Assembly: GCF_000026185.1 (NCBI RefSeq)
Contig: NC_010694.1
Coordinates: 434,001-498,000 of the forward strand
Reading direction: 5' to 3'
Source of the DNA: Erwinia tasmaniensis Et1/99
GTDB lineage: Bacteria > Pseudomonadota > Gammaproteobacteria > Enterobacterales > Enterobacteriaceae
Length of the DNA: 64,000 nt
Below, one piece after another: positions 27,433 through 37,059 of the stretch; the first letter of the stretch is position 1; each line of letters begins with the position of its first letter. The translations under genes were made by a program, and so were the position numbers. The notes under the pieces were generated by a model. That model was not told where the DNA came from and searched no databases. It was given only the letters and a program-made list of their open reading frames with translations.

Positions 27433-28337
27433 CAGAGCATTCCAAGCCAGTTCACAACAGCGGATGAGGTATGTGCATTATCAGGCATGTTTTTCGAATC
27501 CGCGCCTATGTTGATGTTTTTGGCATCCATTGAGGTGATGTGCTGTAGTCGTATTTCTGGTTTTTTTGTCGAGTAATACAGCACAACCAGCGGAATATGG
27601 GATGACTGCGAACGCCGGTAACGCGCGGCCAGTGCCTCCAGCCGCTGGTACTTACGGCCATCGGGCGTCGGGTAATATTGAGTCACTACATGTTCGCCAA
27701 TCGGCGCATCCAGCGTGTGCTTTTTGTATTCCACGATATAGCGGATCCGATCCCGGTCGTCGACAATCACCGCGTCCGCGTCGCCAGGGAAAGCGGCGTT
27801 TGTCTTCGACAAGGCGCACTCCACCGCGCTGGTGCCGTAGGTCAGGCCTTTACTCCCGACGGAAACCGCGCCGCCTGAATGATGTTGTATACGTGCTTTT
27901 AAGTGCCTGACAGGACATTTCCCGAACTGAGGCTCCCCGTTTTGCCCCCTGATAATCGCCCACATGGGCGTATCGTCATTAATATCGCCAACAGGAATTT
28001 CCGGCAGCAGAATGACGGACACCTGTTGGCCGCAGGGCGCGACGATACGCTCCAGCTCGGTAAATTCCTGAAACGTTCCGCCGTCATAAAACTGCGCCAG
28101 GATCTTATCTTCGCTGATGTTGTCGAGCGTGTCCCCCAGGTCCAGCCGTAGCTGGCGGGTCATCCAGATGCGATCCGCCACCACAAGCGGCGTCTGACGC
28201 CAGTCGACAAAAAAGTGGAAGCTTACCAGCCGCCAGCCGTCAGGTAATGACGGCACGATCCAGTTGCCTGGCTCCGGGCCAGAGGTTACCCGACATCTGT
28301 CCGTGCATAACGCCTGTTGCAGGGGGGCAATAACCAT
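27432..28337 (-). CDS. PD-(D/E)XK-like protein between mod and res
   Basis: A 301-residue protein that I do not recognise as a named family. Its C-terminal half carries a plausible PD-(D/E)XK nuclease signature: E173, D188 in GDADAVIVD, then IVEYKK with E203 and K205, and a later Q220. The N-terminal half (residues 1-150) resembles nothing I know and is rich in beta-strand-like segments. AAGGAAG lies nine bases before the ATG and overlaps the end of mod; its stop overlaps the res start. The operon structure says it works with the type III enzyme, perhaps as an extra nuclease, a specificity factor or a regulator of Res. Standard type III loci have only mod and res. Confidence 0.75.
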   Translation of the reverse strand: MVIAPLQQALCTDRCRVTSGPEPGNWIVPSLPDGWRLVSFHFFVDWRQTPLVVADRIWMTRQLRLDLGDTLDNISEDKILAQFYDGGTFQEFTELERIVAPCGQQVSVILLPEIPVGDINDDTPMWAIIRGQNGEPQFGKCPVRHLKARIQHHSGGAVSVGSKGLTYGTSAVECALSKTNAAFPGDADAVIVDDRDRIRYIVEYKKHTLDAPIGEHVVTQYYPTPDGRKYQRLEALAARYRRSQSSHIPLVVLYYSTKKPEIRLQHITSMDAKNINIGADSKNMPDNAHTSSAVVNWLGML

Positions 28338-28351
28338 GAGAGCCGTCTTCC

Positions 28352-30238
28352 TTATAAGCTGCGAATGTTTTTAATTCCGGACTGCTCCAGAATCGCCGTG
28401 ACGTTCAGTTTCGCCATATCGTCAGCAAAGGCATCATCAAGGAAGACGCAGGTAGGATCTGCCGACGGGGCGAGTTCGCGACGCCACTCAACAATCCCCT
28501 CCGCCAGCGCTTCCACATCGTCTGTGGTAATAGAGGGGGCCAGGCAGGCGATTAACGCGCCGCCCGCCACCGAAGACACCTCGTGGCCTGCAATCGTCTT
28601 CGTCACCACGGGGACGCACAGCTCAAGCCCCAGCTTCAGCAGCAGTTCGCTGAGCACATCCGCCGCGCTGCGGCCTTCGAGGATATGCGGCGCGGTGTCG
28701 AAGAGCGATTGCTCCAGGCTCTCTGGTGCCGGGTCCCAGGCGCGGATATTGGAGTTGCTCAGGCGGTAGACGCGAAAACCAAGATCTCCTTGGTAGTCCT
28801 CGTGACGCTTGCGCAGCGCGGCGGCAGCGCGGCGGATCCTCTCCGTTGTCATATCCGCAATCGTGCTTAGCGTCATCCCGTGTTCACTCACCGGTCTGGA
28901 AAGCGGATGAGGAAGCTGAACGCAGATGAAGCGGCGGTTGCCGTTGTCCTGCGCATTGGATCCCATCACCGCATGCGCGGTGGTGCCGGAACCGGCGAAG
29001 AAATCCAGCACGATGTGTTGCCGATCCGCGCTGGTCGCCAGGTGGATCATGCGTTGCAGCAGGCGGACGGGTTTCGGGTTGTCGAAAATGCCGCCCAGAT
29101 CCAGCGCTTTAAGATCGCTATTCGCCTCATGGTTATGCCCGACCTCCTGATACGGCCACAGGGTCACCGGCGTAACGCCTTGCTTGACCTCACTTAAGAA
29201 CGATTTTCGCTGTGGCGTCAGGCTACCGTCTTCCCCAAACCAGATCTCATCACCCTCGTCCATCTGCCGCATGGCGGCATCATTGAACCGGCGGTAGGTG
29301 CCTTTCGGCGGTGCCCAGGCGGCGCCGTTTTTGAAGGTGAACGCTTTGGTGTTGGTGCCGCTTTTGGCATGCAGCGGCGTGGCTTTCCACGGGCCTTTCG
29401 CGTGGTTGTCCGGGTTGGTGTAAGCCTTAAGCTGATCCTCATTACGCTCCTGGCCGTTGAGCGTGACCCGCTCTTTGTTTTTGCCATAGGCGAGGATATG
29501 GTCGTGGTTATCGGAGAACCATTTTGCGTCGTTGGAGCGGGTGTATTTCTTCTGCCAGACGATGTTGGCGATAAAGTTTTCTTCGCCAAAAATTTCGTCG
29601 CAGACCTTACGCAGGTTGGCGACTTCGCCATCGTCGATGGACATAAACATCACGCCGTCGTCGCTCAGTAAGTTACGGGCCAGCTTGATCCGTGGGTATA
29701 TCATATTAAGCCAGTCGGTATGAAAACGTCCGCTGGCTTCCGTGTTGCTGCTCAGCTTCTGCCCGTTCTCCATCTGCCCGGTCAGTTCCAGATAGTTTTT
29801 GATATTGTCCTGAAAATTGTCCGGGTACACAAAGTCTTTGCCGGTGTTATACGGCGGGTCGATAAAGATCAGTTTAACTTTACCGGAATAGCTTTTTTGC
29901 AGCAGTTTGAGGACTTCGAGATTATCGCCTGCCAGCATCAGGTTCTGGGTAGACTCCCAGTTAAGGCTGACTTCCGTGGCCGGACGCAGGGTGCCGGTGC
30001 TCGGCGTCAGCGCAAGCTGGCGGGCGCTGCGCTTCCCATGCCAGCTCAGGCCGTATTTCTCGTCGGCGTCGGTGACGGTGCGGTCACCCACAAGTCCTTT
30101 CAGCACGTCAATATTAACCACAACGCCGTCTGGCCCTTCGGTGACAAGCTCAGGAAACAGCGCGTTGAGCCGTTCAATATTTCCTGCTGCCAGATCGGCA
30201 GAGTGAGCCTCGTTACTGTTGATGGCGATTTTTTTCAT
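28352..30238 (-). CDS. mod: Type III N6-adenine DNA methyltransferase Mod
   Basis: A 628-residue modification subunit. Catalytic motif DPPYNTG lies at residues 127-133, before the SAM motif FAGSGT at 414-419. This is the beta-class order, with the target-recognition domain between them (about 230-370). The C-terminal part would contact the second Mod and Res. The whole reading frame is open with no sign of phase-variable repeats. Only a weak GAGATAA precedes the ATG. First gene of the operon mod - nuclease-like - res. Confidence 0.93.
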   Translation of the reverse strand: MKKIAINSNEAHSADLAAGNIERLNALFPELVTEGPDGVVVNIDVLKGLVGDRTVTDADEKYGLSWHGKRSARQLALTPSTGTLRPATEVSLNWESTQNLMLAGDNLEVLKLLQKSYSGKVKLIFIDPPYNTGKDFVYPDNFQDNIKNYLELTGQMENGQKLSSNTEASGRFHTDWLNMIYPRIKLARNLLSDDGVMFMSIDDGEVANLRKVCDEIFGEENFIANIVWQKKYTRSNDAKWFSDNHDHILAYGKNKERVTLNGQERNEDQLKAYTNPDNHAKGPWKATPLHAKSGTNTKAFTFKNGAAWAPPKGTYRRFNDAAMRQMDEGDEIWFGEDGSLTPQRKSFLSEVKQGVTPVTLWPYQEVGHNHEANSDLKALDLGGIFDNPKPVRLLQRMIHLATSADRQHIVLDFFAGSGTTAHAVMGSNAQDNGNRRFICVQLPHPLSRPVSEHGMTLSTIADMTTERIRRAAAALRKRHEDYQGDLGFRVYRLSNSNIRAWDPAPESLEQSLFDTAPHILEGRSAADVLSELLLKLGLELCVPVVTKTIAGHEVSSVAGGALIACLAPSITTDDVEALAEGIVEWRRELAPSADPTCVFLDDAFADDMAKLNVTAILEQSGIKNIRSL

Positions 30239-30614
30239 GGTTATCTCAATAGTCCATTTAGGCGTGGCGGGGTGTAAATCTTAAACCAAGCGAGGCGTTT
30301 TGCGTATCTTCTCACACTACAGTGTGGTCTTCAGCGCCGCAATCCGATGTTTTAGCAGGCAGGGCTTTACTTTTTGATTTATCGATACCGCTTTGCGGCA
30401 TTGATTACGCGGGGCGTTAAGGGAGATTTTCAGCGCTTTCAGCTGCGGAAGCCTGGGGGCAGAGGGGGGGCAATTTGAGGGGGGAAAGAGTCCGGTGGGT
30501 AAGGCCCGGTGCCCAGGCCTCACCAATACGCTGGCGAATGATGACCCGCTTTAGTTGAACACGATAGAAGTCATAAATCGTTCGTCAGCTTCAACCGAGA
30601 CGGAGGCCGTTCAG

Positions 30615-30645
30615 GCCCCTTAATGACTTTTCTTAAGGGGCTTTT
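30615..30645 (+). terminator. Terminator-like hairpin between mod and fimbrial operon 2
   Basis: GCCCCTTAA (30615-30623) pairs with TTAAGGGGC (30633-30641) and is followed by TTTT on the plus strand. No plus-strand gene ends nearby, so it may be a leftover of an older arrangement. The rest of 30239-30693 contains no gene I can support. Confidence 0.5.
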
Positions 30646-30693
30646 AGCTTGTCACACATTAACAGTCTGGCGTAACACGCCACTTTCTGAACG

Positions 30694-31665
30694 TTAATCC
30701 GCGCTCATTACCAGTACCGCGCTGCCGGTAAAGTCACCGGTATCGACCGTACTGTTGGCATTTTTCAGCAGGACAAACTCAAACTGGCTGCGGCCAATGC
30801 CGCTGACCAGCTGCGTGTGTACGGAGTCACCCGGTTTCACCAGCTGACCGCCCTGCAACATCTGTACTCCGAGGTTGGCGTTAGACGTCTTTATCGTGTC
30901 GCTGGCAAAGGTGGCGCTGTCGGCCGAAAGGGTAATCGCCACCGACATGGATACCGGGTTATTACAGTTATAGGGAACTTCGACCTGTCTTCTGAACGGA
31001 CTGTAAGAACCGGCGCTGGTCAGCTGCCATCTGGCAACCTGGCCAAAGTCGATATCAATGTTGCGGCCGCCGTTAATCTCGCAGCTGCCTGAAGTAAATA
31101 TGGAATCATTGGCGGCGATAATATTCCACGTGAAGTCCTGTGGATCCTGCGGACCGCCGGTGGTGGTGGCGTATTTATGCAGTTGCAGGGTTGCCAGCGT
31201 CTGGCCTTTGGATATTTTGACCAGCTGACCGGGGGTGTCCTTCATTGAGTAGTACACCTGAATCGGGACATTGTGGTAATTGCTGTCGCCCCCTTTCGGC
31301 AGGGTAAAAACGTTCACCTGGGGGAGCGGGAAGTCGTATTTCCCCCCGTTGATCAGTGCACCGGTGTCAAATGCCGTGGGCAAGGTGGTCGACGAGGCGT
31401 TAGCCTGGGTTTCCATATAGTCGCTGTAAGTTCCCGGATTATCGTTCTTACATTCGTAGTACTGGCCGATATCAAAAACCACCTGTTCGCCGAACGTCAG
31501 CGTACGGCTTATCGGTACGGTCACGGAGGAGTTACCTCCCTTGAGGCTCTGACCGGTCTGCTTGTTGCGGCAGGTATAGGCCGATGCATCAAGGCTGATA
31601 AAGAACAGCAAAGCCGCAGCGACAAGGCCGGGAGTAGAACGTGTTGATAAACGGGTAAATCGCAT
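30694..31665 (-). CDS. Fimbrial tip adhesin of operon 2
   Basis: A 323-residue exported protein with signal peptide ending LFFISLDASA. Its size and layout fit a two-domain tip adhesin: a receptor-binding N-terminal half (from AYTCRNKQTGQSLKGG) and a pilin-like C-terminal half with paired cysteines (GSCEINGG ... YNCNNPVSM) and an end like SAVLVMSAD. I chose ATG 31665, with GGGA six bases before it, over an ATG six codons upstream that overlaps the preceding gene. It is the last gene of operon 2; the receptor is unknown. Confidence 0.8.
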   Translation of the reverse strand: MRFTRLSTRSTPGLVAAALLFFISLDASAYTCRNKQTGQSLKGGNSSVTVPISRTLTFGEQVVFDIGQYYECKNDNPGTYSDYMETQANASSTTLPTAFDTGALINGGKYDFPLPQVNVFTLPKGGDSNYHNVPIQVYYSMKDTPGQLVKISKGQTLATLQLHKYATTTGGPQDPQDFTWNIIAANDSIFTSGSCEINGGRNIDIDFGQVARWQLTSAGSYSPFRRQVEVPYNCNNPVSMSVAITLSADSATFASDTIKTSNANLGVQMLQGGQLVKPGDSVHTQLVSGIGRSQFEFVLLKNANSTVDTGDFTGSAVLVMSAD

Positions 31666-31675
31666 GGGCTTTCCC

Positions 31676-32293
31676 TTACTCATAGCTCAGTCTGAAATCA
31701 ACAACCGCCTGGTACGGTCCGGCGATCGGCGTTGCCGGCGTTCGCTCAGGCACGGCGTAGTAGGTCAGTTGGGCGTTCCACGGGGTGAGAAACAGCGGCA
31801 TTCCCCTGCTGCCCAAGCGGATATCGCGGTTCTGGTCGTCCAGAATGCGCAGACCAACGCCGGAAGTGCCTTTAAGTTGGATCAACTCCGGCTTTTGCAT
31901 GTCGCTATTGCCGCTAAAACTTAGCGTCACCACGGGCTGTTTCGGGTCCCATACTCGTCCGGCGGTGCGCCGATCCTGCTGGCTGCCTCCGCTCATCATG
32001 CAGTCACGCAAATAAAGCTGGAAGGCAACGGGCGTACCGCGATCGCCAACGCGCCTCAGGCTCGACAGCGGGGTTGTACCCATAGCCACTTCCTGACGGG
32101 CTGACTGCATATCCAGCCGACAGGCGGCGGCGCTTAGCGCGCCGGTGACGTGCAGCACGCCGTTTTCGCCTTCAACATCCCAGTTATCCACCGTGGCCAG
32201 CGCGATCGCCGGGCATAATAACAGCATGGCAATCGCGCCTGATCTGACGATGTATCGTCCGTTACGGACTTCATGATGCCCGGTTCCTGCCAT
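31676..32293 (-). CDS. Minor fimbrial subunit of operon 2
   Basis: A 205-residue pilin-like protein. It has a hydrophobic leader (SGAIAMLLLCPAIALA), a conserved AAACRLDM cysteine segment, a second cysteine in LRDCMMSGG, and the family end AVVDFRLSYE. It probably joins the adhesin to the shaft. GGAGGAGA precedes the ATG. Confidence 0.85.
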   Translation of the reverse strand: MAGTGHHEVRNGRYIVRSGAIAMLLLCPAIALATVDNWDVEGENGVLHVTGALSAAACRLDMQSARQEVAMGTTPLSSLRRVGDRGTPVAFQLYLRDCMMSGGSQQDRRTAGRVWDPKQPVVTLSFSGNSDMQKPELIQLKGTSGVGLRILDDQNRDIRLGSRGMPLFLTPWNAQLTYYAVPERTPATPIAGPYQAVVDFRLSYE

Positions 32294-32383
32294 CGTTCTC
32301 TCCTCCGCGATGGGCTGAGTCTGACGACCATACCCTATCTGTTTTATCCGTTAACTATCCTGCAACCCGTGCCGACGTTCAGC

Positions 32384-33145
32384 TTAGCCCGGCAGGTTCT
32401 CTTTCACGCTGCAGGTTGCGCCGTTGCAGCTAAACACCAGCTTCGGACGGCCGCCAAAGTCGTTGATATAGGTCAGTACCGGCGTACTTCCGAGGGTTTC
32501 CGCGCTCAGGGTCAGCAGCGATGAGTTTTTTGGGGCGACCATCAGCGGATTAAAGCTGGCGATGTCCTTCCCACTCTGCGACGTTTCTGCGGCAACAAGG
32601 GTGACGAAATAGGGGGTGGGATTATTCAGGCGGTACTTGTCGCCTTCGCGCGTCAGGGTGATCTTTTTCTGCCAGGGATCGTTGTACTCATTTTGCCCCG
32701 CCTGCAGCCTGGCCGGTCGGTAAAACAGCTTGATGCGTGTTTGCAGCGCAATTTGCAGCGTGTTAGGTTTTTCACTGCGTGGCGGAATCTCGCGTAGATT
32801 GAAGTAAAAAAGGGATTCGCGATCCTGCGGCAGTGCATTTAGTGCCGGGGTACCCTGGATTTTTACCTGACTTTTTGCCCCTGGCTCCACCCGCTGTAGC
32901 GGGGGAAGTATCAGCAGCGGGGACTCAATCTTGTTCCCCTTATCGTCCTCAATCCATCCCTGTGCCAGATAGGGTAGCTCTCTGTTCTGATTACTGATAT
33001 TCACGCTCATGGAGTGACTCCCGCCGTTGAAAATCACGCGGGTGCGGTCGAGCGCGATGGCCGCGCTGGCCTGCTGTACGCCCGCAAGCAGTCCAGCCGT
33101 CGTCAGGGTTACTGCCGCCAAATATTTCATCACCGATCTGTTCAC
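32384..33145 (-). CDS. Periplasmic fimbrial chaperone of operon 2
   Basis: A 253-residue PapD-like chaperone. A signal peptide ending QQASA is followed by IALDRTRVIFNGGSHSMSVNI, ESLFYFNLREIPP, RIKLFYRPARL and NPTPYFVTL. The C-terminus carries two cysteines (FSCNGATCSV), an extension seen in some P-pilus-type chaperones. The start is GTG 33145 with AGGTG just upstream. It serves the subunits encoded around it. Confidence 0.93.
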   Translation of the reverse strand: MNRSVMKYLAAVTLTTAGLLAGVQQASAAIALDRTRVIFNGGSHSMSVNISNQNRELPYLAQGWIEDDKGNKIESPLLILPPLQRVEPGAKSQVKIQGTPALNALPQDRESLFYFNLREIPPRSEKPNTLQIALQTRIKLFYRPARLQAGQNEYNDPWQKKITLTREGDKYRLNNPTPYFVTLVAAETSQSGKDIASFNPLMVAPKNSSLLTLSAETLGSTPVLTYINDFGGRPKLVFSCNGATCSVKENLPG

Positions 33146-33214
33146 TTTATCACCTCATTAGCTCTCGCCGGGGGAGGGAAGCTCACCCCGGCGTGCGTCA
33201 TCTTCATCCGGCCT

Positions 33215-35755
33215 TTACAGGCCGTTCTCTTTCTCTACGGCATCGTCTTTTGCCAGGTCATTTCCTGCTGCGCGACATGGCAACAGCAGGTTGCTGGTCA
33301 GCGGCGGCAGCGGCGAAGGCAGAGAAATAACGCACTGCGTTTTTCCATTCCAGCGCACACGCATCGTTTCACCAGGCTTAATGCCGGTTAACCATGCGCT
33401 GCCATTATCACCAACGATGCCGGTTTGATAGTGGTTCTGGTTCACTACGGTGGCGCCAAACGGTGGAGAAGAACCATCCGCCAACCGCAGGCTCGCCATC
33501 GCTTTTTCTCCGGAAATGACGCCGAAGCGGCGGTAGCCCACGGCACCTTCGGTCAGCGTGCCTTGCACCACCGAGCGGGTGGCATCCACGTTATCCGGCA
33601 GGGCGTTAACGTCGACCGAGATGCTGTTGCGGTAGTAACTGTTTACGTCGCTGACAACCGCTTTACCGAAATGGTTACTGTGGCTGAGGCCGCCATAACC
33701 ACGTATCGGAACATCGCTGACGCCGTCGGTATCGACCATCATACGGGTGCCTCCCATCGCGTTAATCCTGTGCGCCGCGGCGCCCTGCGGCGTGGCGGTG
33801 AGACCGCCCTGTAAACCCAGTCCGACCGAGGAGTATCTTCCGCTTTCATAGCTGGCATTGGCGGTCATCTGCGCCATATCGCCATCATGAGTGAAGTAAC
33901 CGCTGGCCGCGCCACGACCCTGCTGTGCGACGCCGGTTTTAACGTTGTAGGAGTTGTTATCGTCGATACGATCGTAATAACCCACCATATTGCTGCTACC
34001 GCTACTGTTGAACTGTCCGTCATAGGTGAGACTGGCAGTATTTCCCCAGGGTACGGTCAGGCTAAGGAACATGCCGTCGTCATCGCGATTGTTATAACTG
34101 TTACGATAGGCCGAGAGGTTAACGCTGACGTTGTGCACGCGTCCTACGTTGAAATAGCGCGACAGCGACAGGTTATAGTTGTCGTTAGCCGGGCGATCCC
34201 AGTAAGTACGATGGCTATAGTTGATATAGGAGCTGATCCCGATATCCGGGAACTGCTTATTAAAGGTAACGGTATAAAGTTCTTTGCTGCTGCCGTAGTT
34301 GTTCCCGTGATAGCGGGTATCAAGGTACTGCGTCATACTCAGATAGTCGCGCTCGGAGAAGCGATAGCCGGCAAAGGTCACCTGGCTGTCATACTCGTCG
34401 AAGCGTTTTGAATAGCTCAGACGGAATGAACGCCCGCTTAACGTTCCCTGCTGTGGCAGGTTGGCACGCGACTGGGTAACGTCGAATGCCAGCGCGCCGA
34501 ATGACAGCAGATCGCGCCCAACGCCCAACGCCGCAGAGTTGTAGTCGCCGGCCAGCACGGATCCGCCGTACAGCGACCAGCCGTTATTAATTCCCCATGA
34601 GAGTTCGCTGGCGGCGAATCCCGGACCCTGGGTGTTATGCTTCAGGTCAGAGGGTTTACCCAGCGCTAACTTATAGCGCAGCTGGCCTGGTCGGGTCAGA
34701 TAGGGAACGTTGGCGGTGCTGACCTGGAAAGTGCGGCTGGTTCCGTCCTGTTCCTGAATTTTTACATCCAGCGTACCGGTGGTCGCCGAATTAAGATCCT
34801 GGATGCGGAACGGACCCGAGGATACGGTCGTTTCGTAAAGCACACGCCCCTGTTGGCTTACCGTGACTTTTGCATTGGTCTTAGCCACCCCGGACACTTC
34901 CGGCGCGTAGCCGCGCAGGTTAGGCGGCAGCATATTGTCATCGGAGACCAGGCTGGCGCCGAGGAAGCGGAAGCTGTCGAAAATGGTGGAGTTCAGGTAG
35001 CTCTCACCCATCATCAGCTTGGCGCGCAGCGATGCAATCGCCCGATACGCGTAGTAGCGGCTCATATCCCAGTTATTGTTGCTGCCCTCGTCCTTACCGG
35101 TAGAGTGGTCGTAACCCCCCTGCCAGTCGGCACGAAATCGCCATGCGCCGAGGTTAAATCCGGTGGTGCCGTTACCGCTCAGAGTCTGGGTTTCGTGGCC
35201 TTTAGACTGATGGGTACTCTGGGCATTCAGGTTATAATCGAACACCAGCGCGCTGATACCGTTATCCCAGCGTGAAGGCGGATCCCAGTTGTCAGCAACG
35301 TACTCCAGATACGCCTGGGGAACGTTTATGTATAGCGATGCACTGCCTAAATCACCACGGGCAGTCATTCCCTTCAGAGAGTCTAATCTCAGACATTGCG
35401 CATTGTTCCACCAGCGCAATTCACGCATGGCGGCCGCGGTGAAGCCGAGCTGTTTGACAATTTCCGGCGTCAGGCAGGGTATGCTGCCTTTCGGATCGTC
35501 TTCGGGCGGCATAAACGTAATGTTTTGCTCGCGCAGCTCGTTTTTGTTGATTCGGACAACCATCTGATATTGCCCCGGCATCAGATAATCAGCTCGGGAG
35601 AAATCACTCAGATCGATTTTGCTGCGGTCTTTAACATCCAGCACATCGGTGTTGAACTCGATCGTTTCTACAGCCAACGCCGGAAGATTCACCAATGCAG
35701 CTAAAGCCAGCAGCGCGGAAAGAGGGCGTACGGCGAAATAGCGGTAGACATTCAT
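33215..35755 (-). CDS. Outer-membrane fimbrial usher of operon 2 (PapC-like)
   Basis: An 846-residue usher with a signal peptide (LSALLALAALVNLPALA), an N-terminal domain (VETIEFNTDVLDVKDRSKIDLSDFS) and a beta-barrel/plug region (PPNLRGYAPEVSGVAKTNAKV, then FRIQDLNSATTGTLDVKIQEQDG). C-terminal domains include a cysteine pair. It is closer to PapC/MrpC ushers than to the usher of operon 1. The ATG overlaps the previous stop (TGATG). Confidence 0.95.
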   Translation of the reverse strand: MNVYRYFAVRPLSALLALAALVNLPALAVETIEFNTDVLDVKDRSKIDLSDFSRADYLMPGQYQMVVRINKNELREQNITFMPPEDDPKGSIPCLTPEIVKQLGFTAAAMRELRWWNNAQCLRLDSLKGMTARGDLGSASLYINVPQAYLEYVADNWDPPSRWDNGISALVFDYNLNAQSTHQSKGHETQTLSGNGTTGFNLGAWRFRADWQGGYDHSTGKDEGSNNNWDMSRYYAYRAIASLRAKLMMGESYLNSTIFDSFRFLGASLVSDDNMLPPNLRGYAPEVSGVAKTNAKVTVSQQGRVLYETTVSSGPFRIQDLNSATTGTLDVKIQEQDGTSRTFQVSTANVPYLTRPGQLRYKLALGKPSDLKHNTQGPGFAASELSWGINNGWSLYGGSVLAGDYNSAALGVGRDLLSFGALAFDVTQSRANLPQQGTLSGRSFRLSYSKRFDEYDSQVTFAGYRFSERDYLSMTQYLDTRYHGNNYGSSKELYTVTFNKQFPDIGISSYINYSHRTYWDRPANDNYNLSLSRYFNVGRVHNVSVNLSAYRNSYNNRDDDGMFLSLTVPWGNTASLTYDGQFNSSGSSNMVGYYDRIDDNNSYNVKTGVAQQGRGAASGYFTHDGDMAQMTANASYESGRYSSVGLGLQGGLTATPQGAAAHRINAMGGTRMMVDTDGVSDVPIRGYGGLSHSNHFGKAVVSDVNSYYRNSISVDVNALPDNVDATRSVVQGTLTEGAVGYRRFGVISGEKAMASLRLADGSSPPFGATVVNQNHYQTGIVGDNGSAWLTGIKPGETMRVRWNGKTQCVISLPSPLPPLTSNLLLPCRAAGNDLAKDDAVEKENGL

Positions 35756-36297
35756 CAGTAATAGTCCAGCTTAAAGCGAATAGTGGCGGCATAGGTGCCT
35801 GCACGCAACGTTTGACGGTTGCTCACCAGGCGCAGCGTGTAATCAAGACTTGAGTTGCCGGGTTGCAGTTTGCCACCGGCCAGAGGCTGCCCAGGATCGG
35901 CAAGGTTGCCATTGGCATCGGCAATTTGCAGCCCCACCCCTTTGCCCTCTCCGGATACGGCAAACAGGTTATCGTTGGTGGTTGCACCGTCAAAGGTGAC
36001 GCTGAACCTGGAAACCACAGGCTGACCCGGTTTTAGCGGGGTTAGCACACAGTTAATTAATCGAATGGTAAATGGACGGGTTGGCCCCTGACCGTCGCGC
36101 ATGATTTGGCTGACAGGGATCACCGACATATCAATACTTTGGTTACGATCGGCAACATCAATGGCACAGGGGGTATCGATAATCGATCCCTGCATTTCAA
36201 CCAGCCCGTGCCCTTGATCGGCCTGGCGGTCAGCAAAAACCGCTGAAGGCATCAGCATAAGGCAAAGTAAAAAAACAGAATTGTGGCCTGTGACCAT
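35755..36297 (-). CDS. Minor fimbrial subunit / possible anchor of operon 2
   Basis: A 180-residue pilin-like protein with a signal peptide (LLCLMLMPSAVFA) and the segment HGLVEMQGSIIDTPCAIDVADRNQSIDM, very like the major subunit's. It ends ATIRFKLDYY. Its place directly after the major pilin and before the usher matches papH/mrpB, whose products terminate and anchor the fibre. The function is inferred from position. Confidence 0.82.
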   Translation of the reverse strand: MVTGHNSVFLLCLMLMPSAVFADRQADQGHGLVEMQGSIIDTPCAIDVADRNQSIDMSVIPVSQIMRDGQGPTRPFTIRLINCVLTPLKPGQPVVSRFSVTFDGATTNDNLFAVSGEGKGVGLQIADANGNLADPGQPLAGGKLQPGNSSLDYTLRLVSNRQTLRAGTYAATIRFKLDYY

Positions 36298-36373
36298 CGC
36301 TCCCCCTTCCCGTTGGTAACCGTTAACTTCTGTAAATCAGGCGCACTGAGGCGCCTGTCACAACGTTTCAGGC

Positions 36374-36907
36374 TTACTGGTAGGCGAGAGTAAAGTTAGC
36401 GACCGAAGAGAAATCGCCAGGCACTACAGCGACATCGGCAGAATCACCCTGCAGGTATGCAGCATAAGAAAGCGTGTTGTTACCGGTCTGCACGGAAGTT
36501 GGCAGTGATGCGCTGCCCAGGTCGATTGCCGCACCATCACCATTGGTGATAACCAGCGCTGCACCGGAAGCCTGACCGACTAACGCCAGGTTTTTAGGCT
36601 GTGCTTTAGACGCCGTACCGGTAAAGGTAGTGGTGACGGTTTTGTTGGTCAGTGAAGACACGTCGCAGTTTTCCAGCTTGATGTAGAAAGGACGCGCGGT
36701 TGACTTACCGGTGTTCTGCAGAGCCTTGTTAGAGATCTGTCCCATATCAACAGTCTGGTTAGCTGTTTCTGGGGTGATTGAGCAAGGTGAATCAATAATA
36801 GATCCTTTAAAAGTCACGGTACCGTGACCCTGATCAGCAGCGAAAGCGGCACCGCTCGCCAGTACAAAACCTAATCCTAATACGGCTGACAGTTTATTCA
36901 ATTTCAT
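36374..36907 (-). CDS. Major fimbrial subunit of operon 2
   Basis: A 177-residue pilin with a signal peptide (KLSAVLGLGFVLASGAAFA). The conserved GTVTFKGSIIDSPCSI cysteine and the partner in KLENCDVSS are present, with a C-terminal beta-zipper FSSVANFTLAYQ. AAGGAG nine bases before ATG 36907 fixes the start; a longer frame upstream has none. First gene of operon 2; the divergent side is non-coding and leads to the regulator gene, which reads in the same direction. Confidence 0.93.
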   Translation of the reverse strand: MKLNKLSAVLGLGFVLASGAAFAADQGHGTVTFKGSIIDSPCSITPETANQTVDMGQISNKALQNTGKSTARPFYIKLENCDVSSLTNKTVTTTFTGTASKAQPKNLALVGQASGAALVITNGDGAAIDLGSASLPTSVQTGNNTLSYAAYLQGDSADVAVVPGDFSSVANFTLAYQ

Positions 36908-37059
36908 TACTTCTATCTCCTTAATAAAACACATTGATGCACTACGCTAAAAAGCGAGAAAAGCTGCCCCATCCCGAAAGGGATAGACGCGTTTCCAGCT
37001 AACTTGTATAAAACGTTAAGTTAAGAGTAGGTCTATGGATTTTAAGTAAACCTATCCAT

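Noticed and set aside
28352..30238. Phase-variable mod gene
   Set aside because: No simple sequence repeat tract is present in the coding region.
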